DNA of 64,000 bases from Enterococcus malodoratus ATCC 43197. Its GTDB lineage: Bacteria > Bacillota > Bacilli > Lactobacillales > Enterococcaceae. Positions 48,485-57,960 of this stretch are shown piece after piece. A program made the position numbers and the translations under genes. Where the stretch lies: NCBI RefSeq assembly GCF_000407185.1, contig NZ_KE136483.1, positions 434,001-498,000 of the forward strand, in the 5' to 3' direction. How positions within the stretch are numbered: position 1 is the stretch's first letter; the number at the start of each line of letters is the position of its first letter. The notes under the pieces are model-generated. The model was given only the letters and a program-made list of their open reading frames with translations, did no database searches and was not told the DNA's origin.

Positions 48485-49246
48485 TTATCGTTTCGTTTCT
48501 TTTCCTTTCGTTTCACTATAACTTTTCATTCGATAGGAAGGTCCTGTAATTTGAATAATTTTAGAATGATGGACCAATCGGTCCAATAAAGCATTAGTCA
48601 ATTTCTTATTACCAAAAATTTCGGACCATTGAGACAGAGGAATATTCGTTGTAATAATCGTTGATTTTCTTTCGTATCGCATATTAATTAGTTGAAACAG
48701 TAAGTTAGATCCTTCTTTTGAGAAGGGGAGATACCCGACTTCATCAATAATTAATACAGAATAGCTCGCATATTTTTTGAGCATGGTATCACTTGTCCCA
48801 CGTTTATGTGCCCGGATAAGTCGATTAACCAGTTCTGTACTAGTGATAAATAAACAGCTCTGCCCTCTATCAATACACTCTAAACCAATTGAAACGGCTA
48901 AATGAGTTTTTCCAACACCGCTATTTCCAATGAATAAAAGGTTGTCATACGTGTCTAAAAAGCGTAATGTCACTAAATCTTGAATTTCACTTTTTTTGAT
49001 TTTGGGTTGAAAATCAAAGTTAAAATCATGAAGGCGTTTATGATAGGGAAACATTGCCCGTTTTAAAATTTTTCTTTGGGTCTCCTTTCTACGATAGCTA
49101 ATTTCTTGATGTGTTAATTCAAATAAAGAATCAACTAGAGATTGTTCATTTTTAGCTACTTCATCTAAATGGGCAGGTAAAATTTCTTTGATACAGGTAA
49201 GATTTAAATCTGATAATTGATTTAATAACTGATGGTAATTTGACAT
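48485..49246 (-). CDS. istB: IS21-family helper ATPase IstB
   Basis: This 253-residue AAA+ protein has Walker A GNSGVGKTHLA and Walker B VLIIDEVGYLPF. ATG 49246 has AAGGAGGC just upstream; a frame extension to 49276 overlaps istA and is not needed. IstB forms oligomers on DNA and directs the transposase to its target. It is transcribed with istA. Confidence 0.92.
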   Translation of the reverse strand: MSNYHQLLNQLSDLNLTCIKEILPAHLDEVAKNEQSLVDSLFELTHQEISYRRKETQRKILKRAMFPYHKRLHDFNFDFQPKIKKSEIQDLVTLRFLDTYDNLLFIGNSGVGKTHLAVSIGLECIDRGQSCLFITSTELVNRLIRAHKRGTSDTMLKKYASYSVLIIDEVGYLPFSKEGSNLLFQLINMRYERKSTIITTNIPLSQWSEIFGNKKLTNALLDRLVHHSKIIQITGPSYRMKSYSETKGKETKR

Positions 49247-49256
49247 ATGAGCCTCC

Positions 49257-50483
49257 TTATAATTCATCGTAAGCATCTAAATTTTCTTCTACAAAGCGCT
49301 CCAACTCTTCGTCTTCTAAGTATTTGAAGACATCAGATCGAAGAATCTCAAGAGAGTCATCACGTTGATAATTTAAGGTTTTTTTGCTTAATGGGTGCGA
49401 GCGAATACATTGATGGCCATACCAAATGAATAGACTGTCCTTACGGACATCTAAAGTTACCTCTTTACCAATATATTTCACGGGAACAGAATACTTTGAG
49501 TTTTGATATTGGACCATGGATTCAATGGAAACTTTTCTAATTACGTGTTGGGTTCTAGAAACATATCTGACTAATTCTAAACGATTGAAAGGACGCAACA
49601 CCGATTGTTCATCTATAAGAAGCTTAGAGGGATGATTATTCACTGCTTGAGAACGTTCATTATTTAAGTCATTCATAAACTCATAGACGATTCGTTTTAG
49701 CTCCTGCTCATTTTCAAACTCGTAGTTAAAGACCATTAAGCGGTTAACAGTACGAGCTAAAGCTTCAACTTTGCCTTTGGTTTGTGGACGAAAAGGGCGA
49801 CAAGCAATCGGATTGAATCCAGCATCTTTAGCAAATTGACGAAATTTTTCGTTAAAAACGGTTTGACCAAATTGGCTTTTACTTCTATCAACAACTGTTT
49901 TCATATTGTCAAACCAAATTTCTTGAGGAACACCATTCCCGCAGTACTCAAACGCATTGACCAAACAATTGAAGACATTCGCTTGGGTTCGATCAAAGGT
50001 TACCTCTAAGTATTTCATGCGAGAATAGCCTAGAATATATAGAAAAAGATTGAAGTAAAAGACTTCACCATGTTTACTCACCATCTTAATATTTTCTTTC
50101 CAATCGACTTGAGCAGAAAGACCTGGCGTCGTTTCAATTCGAATGGTTGCCTTTTTTACACGCTTTTCTCGATAGTTCCGACAATATCGTTTGACGGTGG
50201 TATAGCCACCTTGATATCCTTTTTTCTTAATAAAATAATAAATTGAAGAAGCGGAACAGCTTAACTCCATTTTATCTTTAATAATTTCTTCAAAACCGCT
50301 TAATAAAAGAGGAGCAGAAGATTGTCTCTTTTTGATCTGTTCTACTTCCCCTTTAGTTCCAGCTTCATAGTAACGCTTGACTGTTCGGTAATCACAATTA
50401 TATTGCTTGGCCATGGCTGCATAGTTAGGTTGAATATCGTTCATAATGTGTCGTAAGACTCCTTCTAAGACATCTTTTCGCAT
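49257..50483 (-). CDS. istA: IS21-family transposase IstA
   Basis: This 408-residue protein has an N-terminal HTH (YAAMAKQYNCDYRTVKRYYE) and an rve/RNase H fold domain with acidic residues in SAQVDWKE, EIWFDNMKT and KGKVEALAR (D-D-E). A C-terminal DNA-binding beta region follows. ATG 50483 follows AAGGAGAGTGA. It is intact and should be functional. Confidence 0.92.
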   Translation of the reverse strand: MRKDVLEGVLRHIMNDIQPNYAAMAKQYNCDYRTVKRYYEAGTKGEVEQIKKRQSSAPLLLSGFEEIIKDKMELSCSASSIYYFIKKKGYQGGYTTVKRYCRNYREKRVKKATIRIETTPGLSAQVDWKENIKMVSKHGEVFYFNLFLYILGYSRMKYLEVTFDRTQANVFNCLVNAFEYCGNGVPQEIWFDNMKTVVDRSKSQFGQTVFNEKFRQFAKDAGFNPIACRPFRPQTKGKVEALARTVNRLMVFNYEFENEQELKRIVYEFMNDLNNERSQAVNNHPSKLLIDEQSVLRPFNRLELVRYVSRTQHVIRKVSIESMVQYQNSKYSVPVKYIGKEVTLDVRKDSLFIWYGHQCIRSHPLSKKTLNYQRDDSLEILRSDVFKYLEDEELERFVEENLDAYDEL

Positions 50484-50586
50484 GAGTCACTCTCCTTGAA
50501 TGGTTTCATGAAAAAGAATATCAGATTTTAAATCTAACCTACATTTTCGATGGCCCTTTTCCTACATTTTATCGTGGCCCTTTACA

Positions 50587-50795
50587 GTATGGATAAGAAA
50601 AGCATTGAACTAACGCGTGTCTTATTATTATTAGCGCCTGACCCAATGCCGGAAAGCCAACAAAGTCTGTTAGGAAAAATCAGCAGTTCAGTGATCGAAA
50701 GTGATCTGAATACTGAAATCTACAAATTCGGCAACAAGGAAATCATTTATCAGTTATTGAGTTCTTTGTTTGTTAAAGAGATTCGAGAAAATTAG
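50587..50795 (+). pseudogene. mtlR: Mannitol operon activator MtlR, C-terminal remnant
   Basis: The 68 codons after the IS border read SMDKKSIELTRVLLLLAPDP and continue to TAG/TAA-type end IREN, stop at 50793-50795. This resembles the very C-terminus of MtlR (end of its EIIA-Mtl-like domain). The HTH, PRD and EIIB parts, roughly 600 residues, are missing. An ATG at 50550 lies in the IS and gives a chimeric frame. It lies 33 bases before mtlF, the usual enterococcal order. Confidence 0.75.
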
Positions 50796-50828
50796 CGATA
50801 GCTTAGAAAAATATCGGAGGGATTTAAA

Positions 50829-51266
50829 ATGGAATTACAGCCAGAAATGATTTTGTTAGATCAGGAATATGCAACGAAGGAAGACGCGATTCGCGCGAGC
50901 GGACAGCTTTTAGTGGATGCGGGTTGCGTGGAAGAAGGCTATATCGATGCCATGATCGAAAGAAACGAGTTAGTTTCCGTATATATGGGAAACTTTATCG
51001 CGATCCCTCATGGAACCGATGAAGCAAAACGCTATGTGAAGAAAAGTGGTATTTCAGTGATTCAAGTCCCAACGGGCGTTCGCTTTGGTAAAGATGATAC
51101 AGAGGATGTGGCGATGGTGCTGTTTGGTATCGCTGGAATCGAAAATGAGCATTTAGATATTTTGCAGAAGATCGCGATCTTTTGTTCAGATGTTGAAAAT
51201 GTCATAAAATTAGCAGATGCAAAAACAAAAGAAGAAGTCATTGGCTATCTTCAGGAGGTAGAATAG
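50829..51266 (+). CDS. mtlF: PTS mannitol-specific IIA component
   Basis: This 145-residue EIIA of the fructose/mannitol family has NFIAIPHGT with the phosphorylated His. GGAGGG precedes ATG 50829. It would receive phosphate from HPr and pass it to the mannitol IICB protein MtlA. mtlA is not in the window and mtlR is truncated, so this component has no partner here. It lies one base before mtlD. Confidence 0.92.
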   Translation: MELQPEMILLDQEYATKEDAIRASGQLLVDAGCVEEGYIDAMIERNELVSVYMGNFIAIPHGTDEAKRYVKKSGISVIQVPTGVRFGKDDTEDVAMVLFGIAGIENEHLDILQKIAIFCSDVENVIKLADAKTKEEVIGYLQEVE

Positions 51267-51267
51267 G

Positions 51268-52407
51268 ATGCAAGCAACACACTTTGGCGCAGGAAATATT
51301 GGACGCGGATTTATCGGAGAGATTTTAGCAAAAAATGGTTTTTCAATCGATTTTGTCGATATTAATGAAACGATCATCAATGCTTTGAATGAGCGGAACG
51401 AATACACGATCCAGTTAGCAGATGAAAGTCAAAAAGAAATTCATGTCTCAAACGTGGATGGTTTAAATAATCAAACCAATCCGGATGCAGTTATCGATTC
51501 AGTCAGCAAAGCAGATATTGTGACGACCGCGATTGGGCCAAATATCTTACCTTTTATTGCAGAATTAATCGCAAAAGGTATTCAAAAACGCCGCAATGAG
51601 GGCAATACAACACCACTAGATGTGATTGCCTGTGAAAATATGATTGGCGGCAGTCAGTTCTTGTTTGAAAAAGTCCAAGCCTTCTTGTCAGCTGAAGACA
51701 AGAGCTATGTGGAACAATACATCGGATTCCCCAATGCAGCAGTCGATCGTATTGTACCGATTCAACACCATGAAGATCCATTATTTGTATCCGTGGAACC
51801 TTTCAGTGAATGGGTGATTGATGCAACGCAAAGTAAGAATAAAGAGTTGCACCTCGATGACGTAGAATACGTGGAAGATTTAGAACCTTATATTGAACGG
51901 AAACTATTCTCTGTTAATACAGGGCATGCGACAGTTGCTTATACTGGTGCTTATGAAGGTTATAAAACTATTGATGAAGCAATCGCTGATGAACGTGTTT
52001 TAGAGAAACTTCGTGCAGTTCTTGGTGAAACGGGCAGCTTATTGATTAATAAATGGGATTTCGACAAGGAAAAACATTTTGCCTATATCGATAAGATCGT
52101 TAGTCGTTTTGAAAATAAATATATTTCTGACAGTATCAGTCGCGTGGCTCGGACGCCGATTCGTAAATTAGGTTTTGACGAACGTTTCATTCGTCCAATC
52201 AGAGAATTGAAAGAACGCGGTTTGGATTACACGAATTTAGTGGATGTCGTAGCAATGGTCTTGAAATACGATGATCCAAATGATGAACAAAGCGTCGAAT
52301 TGCAAGGATACTTAAAAGAAAAATCCGTTGCAGAAGTGATCCAACAAATTACCGATCTTAAAGATGACGAATTGATCGCTAAAATTTCAGCTAGATATCA
52401 AAAATAA
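51268..52407 (+). CDS. mtlD: Mannitol-1-phosphate 5-dehydrogenase
   Basis: This 379-residue NAD-dependent polyol dehydrogenase has the Rossmann motif [16 protein letters not shown] at the N-terminus. The C-terminal catalytic domain includes [20 protein letters not shown] and the Lys/His residues of the family. It converts mannitol-1-phosphate to fructose-6-phosphate. AGGAGG precedes ATG 51268. It is the last gene of the remaining mtl operon. Confidence 0.96.
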   Translation: MQATHFGAGNIGRGFIGEILAKNGFSIDFVDINETIINALNERNEYTIQLADESQKEIHVSNVDGLNNQTNPDAVIDSVSKADIVTTAIGPNILPFIAELIAKGIQKRRNEGNTTPLDVIACENMIGGSQFLFEKVQAFLSAEDKSYVEQYIGFPNAAVDRIVPIQHHEDPLFVSVEPFSEWVIDATQSKNKELHLDDVEYVEDLEPYIERKLFSVNTGHATVAYTGAYEGYKTIDEAIADERVLEKLRAVLGETGSLLINKWDFDKEKHFAYIDKIVSRFENKYISDSISRVARTPIRKLGFDERFIRPIRELKERGLDYTNLVDVVAMVLKYDDPNDEQSVELQGYLKEKSVAEVIQQITDLKDDELIAKISARYQK

Positions 52408-52413
52408 ATTTTT

Positions 52414-52455
52414 TCTCCCAACTTGGATACAGATTCAGGTTGGGAGATTTTTTTT
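52414..52455 (+). terminator. Terminator of the mtl operon
   Basis: TCTCCCAAC (52414-52422) and GTTGGGAGA (52439-52447) form a perfect 9-bp stem followed by eight T. Confidence 0.92.
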
Positions 52456-52725
52456 AGAATGAAATCTTATTTCAAAAAATTAATAAAGATAAATGATCTT
52501 TTTTTTAATCTAAAAATCGATTTTTCAGATGAATAGCATGAAGGTCGTTATTTAACTGACGGTATTTTCTTCAAAAGGGAAAAATCCGTTTTAGAAACAT
52601 TAAGTTAGTAACTTGACAAAATAGTTCGTGTTTAATCGAAAATCCACTTGATTCTTTCGTTTTAAAACGATATTATAAACAAAGTCGAGAAATTTCATTT
52701 CACGTGTTGCACAAAAAAAGCACGC

Positions 52726-52759
52726 TCGCGTATGATTATTGGACGCGATCAGTTTTTTT
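52726..52759 (+). terminator. Second hairpin with T-run in the mtlD - M20 gap
   Basis: TCGCGT (52726-52731) and ACGCGA (52743-52748) with a T-run at 52753-52759 form a terminator-like hairpin. The rest of 52456-52898 shows no gene; TTTTAAAACGAT palindromic sequence near 52660 may be promoter or operator DNA. Confidence 0.5.
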
Positions 52760-52898
52760 CGAGAATAACATCCCAAGCTAGTTTTCCGATAAGTAAGTGA
52801 AGGTGTTGGGAAAGGTGAAGAATGGGTTTATCTTGATTTTTTTCTTTAAAGGATACCTGCTCATTCATTTTTTTTGCTTAATAATAAGGGGGAGTCAA

Positions 52899-54167
52899 AT
52901 GACAACGTTTGCTGAGTATTATGATCAATTGAGGGGATTTACTGAAGATTTATTTTTACATCCTGAACTAGGATATAAGGAGTATCGCACTTCTGAAAAA
53001 GTCATTACCGAATTGCGACGCATCAATCCACGGATTGAATTTTCTAAATTTTCAGAAACTGGGATCAAAACTTTTTTATCATCGGATAAGAAAAAAACGC
53101 TGGCGTTCATCGCGGAATTAGACGCTGTTTATGCACCGACGCATTTTCAAGCGGATGCTGAAACAGGAGCCGCTCATAATTGTGGTCACTTCACTCAAGT
53201 GGCGATTGCGCTGTCTTTATATGATCACTTTGTAAGAACACAGGAATACGAGGATTTGGATTTTAATTTGTGTTTTATTTTCGTGCCTGCGGAAGAATAT
53301 TTGGATTTAGATTTTCGCAAGAAGCTTCGATCAACTGGAAAGATTCAATTCTTGGGTGGGAAGCCAGAGGCGATGTCTTTAGGAATTTTTGATGATGTGG
53401 ATTTTGGTGTATGCGTCCATGCCATTGGTGAAGTTTTTGAACGACCAACGATTGAAGTTAACTGTGATCTGGCTGGATTTTTATATAAACGTTATCATTT
53501 TTCAGGAAAAGCCACTCATGCAGGGTTCGATCCATTTTCCGGTATCAACGCCTATAGCATATCGACACTATTTAATACAGCGATCGGTCTGAGCCGCCAA
53601 CAGTTTAGAGATACGGAATCCATTCGTGTCAATCCAATTGTAATGGATAGTGACATGTCGACAAACGTGATTCCCAACCATATCACTGTGGGAACGGATT
53701 TGCGCTGCAAAACATTAGATTACTTACCGGAAGTCGCACGCAAACTTGATCACGCGGCTCAAGGCAGTGCTTTTGCTTTAGAAGGTGAGGTAACGATCGA
53801 AACGGAGATGGGCTATTTGCCATTTGTTCAGGATCGTTATTTGAACAGCTTTGTGGAGCGAACATTCGCAAGATTTGACAAGATTCCAGACATCATCGAC
53901 GATCGTGGAGGAATTGCGGCTGCGGGGGATATTGGTGATTTGGCCTTTATGTTCCCGTGTATCCAAATCAGTTATGGCGGATTTGAGGGCACGATTCATG
54001 GGGATGACTTTAAGATGATTGATCCAGAATTTGTGTTAGAAACATTTCCTGAATTTTTAGTGGAGGTTCTCAAGGAAATGTCTGGCAACTTAGACGAGGA
54101 AAAATTCTATCGTCGTTCATTTAAGGAATACAAAGAATTGATTGATTCAATTGGAGGGAATGTATGA
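52899..54167 (+). CDS. M20-family metallo-aminohydrolase (AbgB/amidohydrolase-like)
   Basis: This 422-residue protein starts at ATG 52899 after GGGGGAG; an extension to 52797 would add a hydrophobic, unrelated leader. Metal-ligand motifs of M20 peptidases are present: AELDAVY, AAHNCGHFTQ (Cys-Gly-His), FVPAEEYLD (Glu-Glu), CVHAIGE and a C-terminal IHGDDF. The dimerisation domain (KATHAGFDPFSGINA) is in the middle. It probably hydrolyses an amide or acyl-amino acid in the cytoplasm. Its stop overlaps the start of the DUF3100 gene, implying it acts on what that membrane system carries. Confidence 0.85.
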   Translation: MTTFAEYYDQLRGFTEDLFLHPELGYKEYRTSEKVITELRRINPRIEFSKFSETGIKTFLSSDKKKTLAFIAELDAVYAPTHFQADAETGAAHNCGHFTQVAIALSLYDHFVRTQEYEDLDFNLCFIFVPAEEYLDLDFRKKLRSTGKIQFLGGKPEAMSLGIFDDVDFGVCVHAIGEVFERPTIEVNCDLAGFLYKRYHFSGKATHAGFDPFSGINAYSISTLFNTAIGLSRQQFRDTESIRVNPIVMDSDMSTNVIPNHITVGTDLRCKTLDYLPEVARKLDHAAQGSAFALEGEVTIETEMGYLPFVQDRYLNSFVERTFARFDKIPDIIDDRGGIAAAGDIGDLAFMFPCIQISYGGFEGTIHGDDFKMIDPEFVLETFPEFLVEVLKEMSGNLDEEKFYRRSFKEYKELIDSIGGNV

Positions 54168-54970
54168 AAAAGCAGTTAGTATGGGTGATTGGTTTTGTTG
54201 TGGTGGTTGTAACAATTGCAGAGTTGATCGGGATGCAGTTCATTTCGATAGGAAATACTACAATCACGGTTTTACCTTTGGTGTTCTCTGTCTTGCTGGC
54301 TATGTTGTTCGGCTTGCCAATGGTTCGCAAAGGGCTTATCGCGAAGATCTATTCGCAGGGCAACATTCAATTTTCGGCGAAATACTTATTATATATCATG
54401 TTGCCGTTGATGGCTCGTTATGGGGCAGATGTGGCACCGAGATTAAGAGAAATTCTGTCAGTCGGTTGGGTGTTTTTATTCCAAGAATTAGGCAATGTTG
54501 GTACGGTTTTGATTGGGTTGCCGGTAGCCTTTATGCTAGGTTTGCGTCGTGAAGCAATCGGGGCAACGTTAGGCTTAGGGCGTGAGGGTGAATTGGCGTA
54601 TATTTCTGAAAAATACACGTTGGATTCACCAGAAGGTCGCGGCGTGTTGTCGCTCTACTTGATCGGTACGTTATTCGGTTCGATCTTTTTCAGTATTTTT
54701 GCGCCGATAATGGCGGGTTTTGGCTTTGATTATCGGGCATTGGCGATGAGTTCAGGTGTAGGCTCTGCAAGTATGATGACAGCCGCTTCGTCTTCTTTGA
54801 TCGCTTTGATGCCTGAACATGAAACGACAATTGCTGCATACGCCGCGGCAAGTCAATTACTGACCAGTTTTTTAGGAACGTATACGATGGTTTTCATTGC
54901 AGTGCCGTTGCAGCGTTTTATGTACAAATTATTAGCAGGAGGGTCACGTCGTGGAAAAGAAACAGTCTAA
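54164..54970 (+). CDS. DUF3100-type membrane protein
   Basis: This 268-residue protein has about seven hydrophobic segments, beginning QLVWVIGFVVVVVTIAELIG. It contains conserved GNVGTVLIGLPVAFMLGLRR and GLGREGELAYISEKY loops and a SSGVGSASMMTAASSSLIAL segment. It fits DUF3100 as I know it. The start overlaps the M20 stop (ATGA) and its end overlaps the next gene by 20 bases, so the three are translationally coupled. Transport is a reasonable guess, as part of a two-subunit system with the protein at 54951. Confidence 0.7.
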   Translation: MKKQLVWVIGFVVVVVTIAELIGMQFISIGNTTITVLPLVFSVLLAMLFGLPMVRKGLIAKIYSQGNIQFSAKYLLYIMLPLMARYGADVAPRLREILSVGWVFLFQELGNVGTVLIGLPVAFMLGLRREAIGATLGLGREGELAYISEKYTLDSPEGRGVLSLYLIGTLFGSIFFSIFAPIMAGFGFDYRALAMSSGVGSASMMTAASSSLIALMPEHETTIAAYAAASQLLTSFLGTYTMVFIAVPLQRFMYKLLAGGSRRGKETV

Positions 54971-55439
54971 TGAATATATCAAAATTTCTCTGGTTTTGTT
55001 ACTGAGTATCTGCTTGATCTTGTTTACGCAGGGGATCAAATTACTCAAAAATCCTGAATCGACTCCGATTACCTTTAATACGATTCAGGGCTTGATCGTC
55101 TTGTGGGCTTTTTCCATGATCGGCGTTTTTATCTCTGTGATGGTAAAGAAAACCAATATCAAAATTTTAGCTGATTTCCCAATCCTAGGCTGGGTATCCT
55201 TAACGTCATTATTTTTCTGCCTGCTTTCCGATTTCTTTGTTCAAGCGATTGCTGGCGTCGATTTTTTATCGATCACTACGCCGATCTTAGCTTTTGCGGG
55301 ACTTTCAGTGGCAGATAGCTTGATGGATTTGCGCAAGACCTCTTGGAAGGTAGCGATCGTTGCGATATTTGTTTTTATCGGCACGTATCTGGGGAGTGCT
55401 GTCATTGCTCAAATCGGCTTGATTTTAACTGGAAAATAA
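54951..55439 (+). CDS. Small four-helix membrane protein, partner of DUF3100
   Basis: This 162-residue protein has four predicted membrane segments (ISLVLLLSICLILF, TIQGLIVLWAFSMIGVFISV, LGWVSLTSLFFCLLSDFFV, VAIVAIFVFIGTYLGSAVIA). GTG start at 54951 after AGGAGGG. No named family is recognised with certainty. The overlap with the DUF3100 gene suggests that the two form one complex. Confidence 0.65.
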   Translation: MEKKQSNEYIKISLVLLLSICLILFTQGIKLLKNPESTPITFNTIQGLIVLWAFSMIGVFISVMVKKTNIKILADFPILGWVSLTSLFFCLLSDFFVQAIAGVDFLSITTPILAFAGLSVADSLMDLRKTSWKVAIVAIFVFIGTYLGSAVIAQIGLILTGK

Positions 55440-55472
55440 TTGCTTCAGCTATTTGATAAAAAATTAATGTTT

Positions 55473-55531
55473 TGGTCTAGACTTTTTTGTTGTAATATTT
55501 GTTGAAGGGTGTTAAAATTGGTGTATACCAA
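55473..55531. promoter_or_regulatory. Two NagR/YvoA-type operators upstream of nagB
   Basis: TGGTCTAGAC (55473-55482) matches the dre consensus TGGTCTAGACCA over ten bases, and TTGGTGTATACCAA (55518-55531) is a related near-palindrome. Such sites bind the GntR-family repressor NagR, released by glucosamine-6-phosphate or N-acetylglucosamine-6-phosphate. Confidence 0.7.
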
Positions 55532-55553
55532 ATTGATAAAGGAGCGTTTACCC

Positions 55554-56255
55554 ATGAAAGTAATTCGTGTGAAAGATGCCAACGAAGGCGGAAAAAAAGC
55601 ATTTGAAATCATCAAAGATGGAATGGAAAACGGCGTAAAAGTATTAGGGCTGGCAACTGGTAGTACACCTGAAACTTTATATCAAGAAATGACTTCTAGT
55701 GATTTAGACTTTTCAGATATGACTTCTGTAAACTTAGATGAATATGTAGGATTAGCTGGCGAGGATGTTCAAAGCTATCGCTACTTCATGAATGATCAAT
55801 TATTCAACAAAAAACCATTTAAAGAAACGTTTGTACCAAATGGTAAAGCAGAAGATTTAGATGCTGAATGCAAACGTTACGACGGCGTGATCGCTGATCA
55901 TCCGATTGACTTGCAAGTATTAGGTATCGGCCGCAACGCACATATCGGTTTCAATGAACCAGGAACTTCATTTGACGTAACAACTCACGTAGTTGAATTA
56001 ACAGAATCAACAATCGAAGCGAACAAACGTAACTTTGATAAAGTTGAAGACGTTCCAACACATGCATTGTCAATGGGAATTGGTTCAATCATGAAGAGCA
56101 AAAAAATCTTGTTGATGGCTTTCGGTACAGACAAAGCTGATGCAATCAAAGACATGATCGAAGGTTCAGTAACTACTGACGTACCAGCAAGTGTTCTACA
56201 AAACCATGCTGACGTAACAGTTATCATCGACGAAGACGCAGCAAGCAAACTATAA
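55554..56255 (+). CDS. nagB: Glucosamine-6-phosphate deaminase
   Basis: This 233-residue NagB has [14 protein letters not shown] (phosphate-binding), [10 protein letters not shown] (catalytic Asp), [18 protein letters not shown] (Gly-Arg-Asn-Ala-His with catalytic His) and a C-terminal [13 protein letters not shown] 55554 has AAAGGAG upstream; an extension to 55509 includes the operator and is rejected. It converts glucosamine-6-phosphate to fructose-6-phosphate plus ammonia. It is a single-gene unit with its own terminator. Confidence 0.96.
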   Translation: MKVIRVKDANEGGKKAFEIIKDGMENGVKVLGLATGSTPETLYQEMTSSDLDFSDMTSVNLDEYVGLAGEDVQSYRYFMNDQLFNKKPFKETFVPNGKAEDLDAECKRYDGVIADHPIDLQVLGIGRNAHIGFNEPGTSFDVTTHVVELTESTIEANKRNFDKVEDVPTHALSMGIGSIMKSKKILLMAFGTDKADAIKDMIEGSVTTDVPASVLQNHADVTVIIDEDAASKL

Positions 56256-56275
56256 TAAACAGCTTAAATTTTTTA

Positions 56276-56307
56276 GTGTCAGGGATATTTTCCTTGGCAC
56301 TTTTTTT
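56276..56307 (+). terminator. Terminator of nagB
   Basis: GTGTCAGGGA (56276-56285) pairs with TCCTTGGCAC (56291-56300) using two G-T wobbles, followed by seven T. Confidence 0.82.
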
Positions 56308-56415
56308 AATTTAAAAGTTGATGGTATACTTGGTTATAGGAGTGTGATCGTATGAAGAGGTGCATTGTTTAGTCTGGAATGGTTAACTCAGATTCAATTA
56401 AAGGAGTGATGAGCT

Positions 56416-57045
56416 ATTCCAGAAAAAAAGCTTTATCCCAGAAGTAATGATCATGAGACGATCTATTTGCAGAATGTCATCAAGCGGCCAAATATCTCGG
56501 TCGGCGAGTATACGATTTATAATGATTTTAGACGAAGTCCGTGTGATTTTGAGCAGAACAATGTACTGTATCAGTACCCGATCAATCATGATCGGCTGGT
56601 CATCGGTAAATTTTGTTCGATTGCCTGTGGCGCGACTTTCATTTTTAATAGTGCGAATCATCGTCAGTCGGCGCTTTCTACGTACACTTTTCCATTATTT
56701 TTTGAGGAGTGGCAATTGGATAAGGAGCAAGTAGCTTCGGCTTGGGACAATAAAGGTGATATCGTGATTGGAGACGATGTATGGATCGGGTATGAGGCGA
56801 CTATTTTGTCGGGTGTTCATATCGGTGACGGTGCGATCATCGGGGCCAAAGCGGTCGTGACTAAGGATGTTCCGGCGTATAGTATTGTAGGGGGTATTCC
56901 GGCAAGAGAAATCAAAAAACGTTTTGATCCGGAAACGATTCAGAAGCTGCAGCAGCTCAAGTGGTGGGATTGGTCATACGAAAAAATTCGTCATGCGATT
57001 CCGCACTTAAAAAATGGAGACGTAGACCCGTTACTACGTGAATGA
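56416..57045 (+). CDS. Xenobiotic (Vat/CatB-like) acyltransferase, left-handed beta-helix, probable ATT start
   Basis: This hexapeptide-repeat acetyltransferase has [21 protein letters not shown] with the catalytic His, then [20 protein letters not shown] and [20 protein letters not shown], as in Vat(D)-type enzymes. Homology begins upstream of the first TTG (56467): the codons for [20 protein letters not shown] match the family N-terminus. AAGGAG (56401-56406) sits ten bases before ATT 56416. The frame is closed by TGA at 56410, with no ATG, GTG or TTG before 56467. An ATT start gives 209 residues. Antibiotic modification is not implied by sequence alone. Confidence 0.78.
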   Translation: MPEKKLYPRSNDHETIYLQNVIKRPNISVGEYTIYNDFRRSPCDFEQNNVLYQYPINHDRLVIGKFCSIACGATFIFNSANHRQSALSTYTFPLFFEEWQLDKEQVASAWDNKGDIVIGDDVWIGYEATILSGVHIGDGAIIGAKAVVTKDVPAYSIVGGIPAREIKKRFDPETIQKLQQLKWWDWSYEKIRHAIPHLKNGDVDPLLRE

Positions 57046-57050
57046 ACTCG

Positions 57051-57079
57051 AACTCAGTCGTTACGGCTGAGTTTTTTTT
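57051..57079 (+). terminator. Terminator of the acyltransferase gene
   Basis: AACTCAG (57051-57057) and CTGAGTT (57067-57073) with an inner CGT/ACG pairing, followed by a T-run. Confidence 0.85.
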
Positions 57080-57150
57080 GCGGCTTGCTTCTTTTGTTTC
57101 CTTTGGCTATAGTGAAAGCTAGAAAAGTAAGCGAAGGGAAAATGTGCGCG

Positions 57151-57858
57151 ATGCGTTTAGATAAGTTTTTAGCTGAGGTCGGTTTGGGCAGTCGTAAAGA
57201 AGTCAAACAACTTATTAAAAAGGGCCAAATCACTGTGAATCAGCAGATTGAGAAATCGGACAAACGACAGGTCAATCCGGAAAAAGATAGGATTGAATTT
57301 CAAGAGGAAGTTTTGCATTATCAAGAATACTATTACTATTTACTACATAAGCCAGCTGGGGTGGTAAGTGCGACAGAAGACAATCGTGATCAAACAGTGA
57401 TGGATTTGTTTTCAGCTAAAGATTATCGCAGCGATCTTTTTCCTGTTGGACGATTAGATAAGGATACCGAAGGGTTATTGCTGATTACTAATGATGGTAA
57501 GCTGGCTCATGAACTGTTGTCCCCAAAGAAACATGTCGAAAAGGAATATCTCGCTGAAGTTAGCGGAGTAATGACTGATGACGATCAGAAGCAGTTTACA
57601 GAAGGGATCGTACTAGATGGAGAGTTAACGTTGCCGGCGGAACTGTTCATCGCCGAGGTAACGGAAGAAACGTCAGTGGTGCGAATTATTTTACATGAAG
57701 GAAAATTTCATCAGGTGAAGCGGATGGTCAAAGCTTGCGGGAAAGAAGTAACCTATCTGAAAAGAATTCGCATGGGTGATTTAACGCTGCCGAAAGCTTT
57801 GAATAAAGGGACTTATCGGCCGTTGACCGAAGAAGAGTTGCGGATGCTAAAAGGTTAA
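57151..57858 (+). CDS. RsuA/RluB-family pseudouridine synthase
   Basis: This 235-residue protein has an N-terminal S4 RNA-binding domain (MRLDKFLAEVGLGSRKEVKQ) and catalytic motif VGRLDKDTEGLLLITNDG with the nucleophilic Asp. HQVKRM lies near the C-terminus. GAAGGG stands between two possible starts (57142 and 57151); I choose 57151 because the S4 domain begins there. It isomerises a uridine in 16S (RsuA-like) or 23S rRNA. Which site is modified cannot be told from the sequence. Confidence 0.88.
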   Translation: MRLDKFLAEVGLGSRKEVKQLIKKGQITVNQQIEKSDKRQVNPEKDRIEFQEEVLHYQEYYYYLLHKPAGVVSATEDNRDQTVMDLFSAKDYRSDLFPVGRLDKDTEGLLLITNDGKLAHELLSPKKHVEKEYLAEVSGVMTDDDQKQFTEGIVLDGELTLPAELFIAEVTEETSVVRIILHEGKFHQVKRMVKACGKEVTYLKRIRMGDLTLPKALNKGTYRPLTEEELRMLKG

Positions 57859-57960
57859 GAGACTCGCTTTTTTTCTGAGCGTGCTATACTAGAAGTGCGA
57901 TGATTTTACAGGGTGAGAAGCCAAATTTTTATAATAGGTGAACTAGGAGGTGGTGCACAG

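Larger units (their letters stand above)
48425..50586 (-). mobile_element. IS21-family insertion sequence (istA-istB), 2.16 kb
   Basis: The ends are TGTCAAGGGCC (48425) and GGCCCTTTACA (50586), related inverted repeats starting 5'-TG. Each end carries two copies of a GGGCCAYnnnAAATGTNGG-like word (48431-48450 and 48455-48473; 50538-50556 and 50561-50580), as IS21 elements do. The flanks ACCATAA and GTATGGA do not form a duplication. Both flanking genes are truncated, so the element probably caused an adjacent deletion. Confidence 0.85.

Noticed and set aside
48418-50592. Target duplication for the IS21-type element
   Set aside because: ACCATAA and GTATGGA do not match even when the end is moved by several bases; a deletion is more likely.
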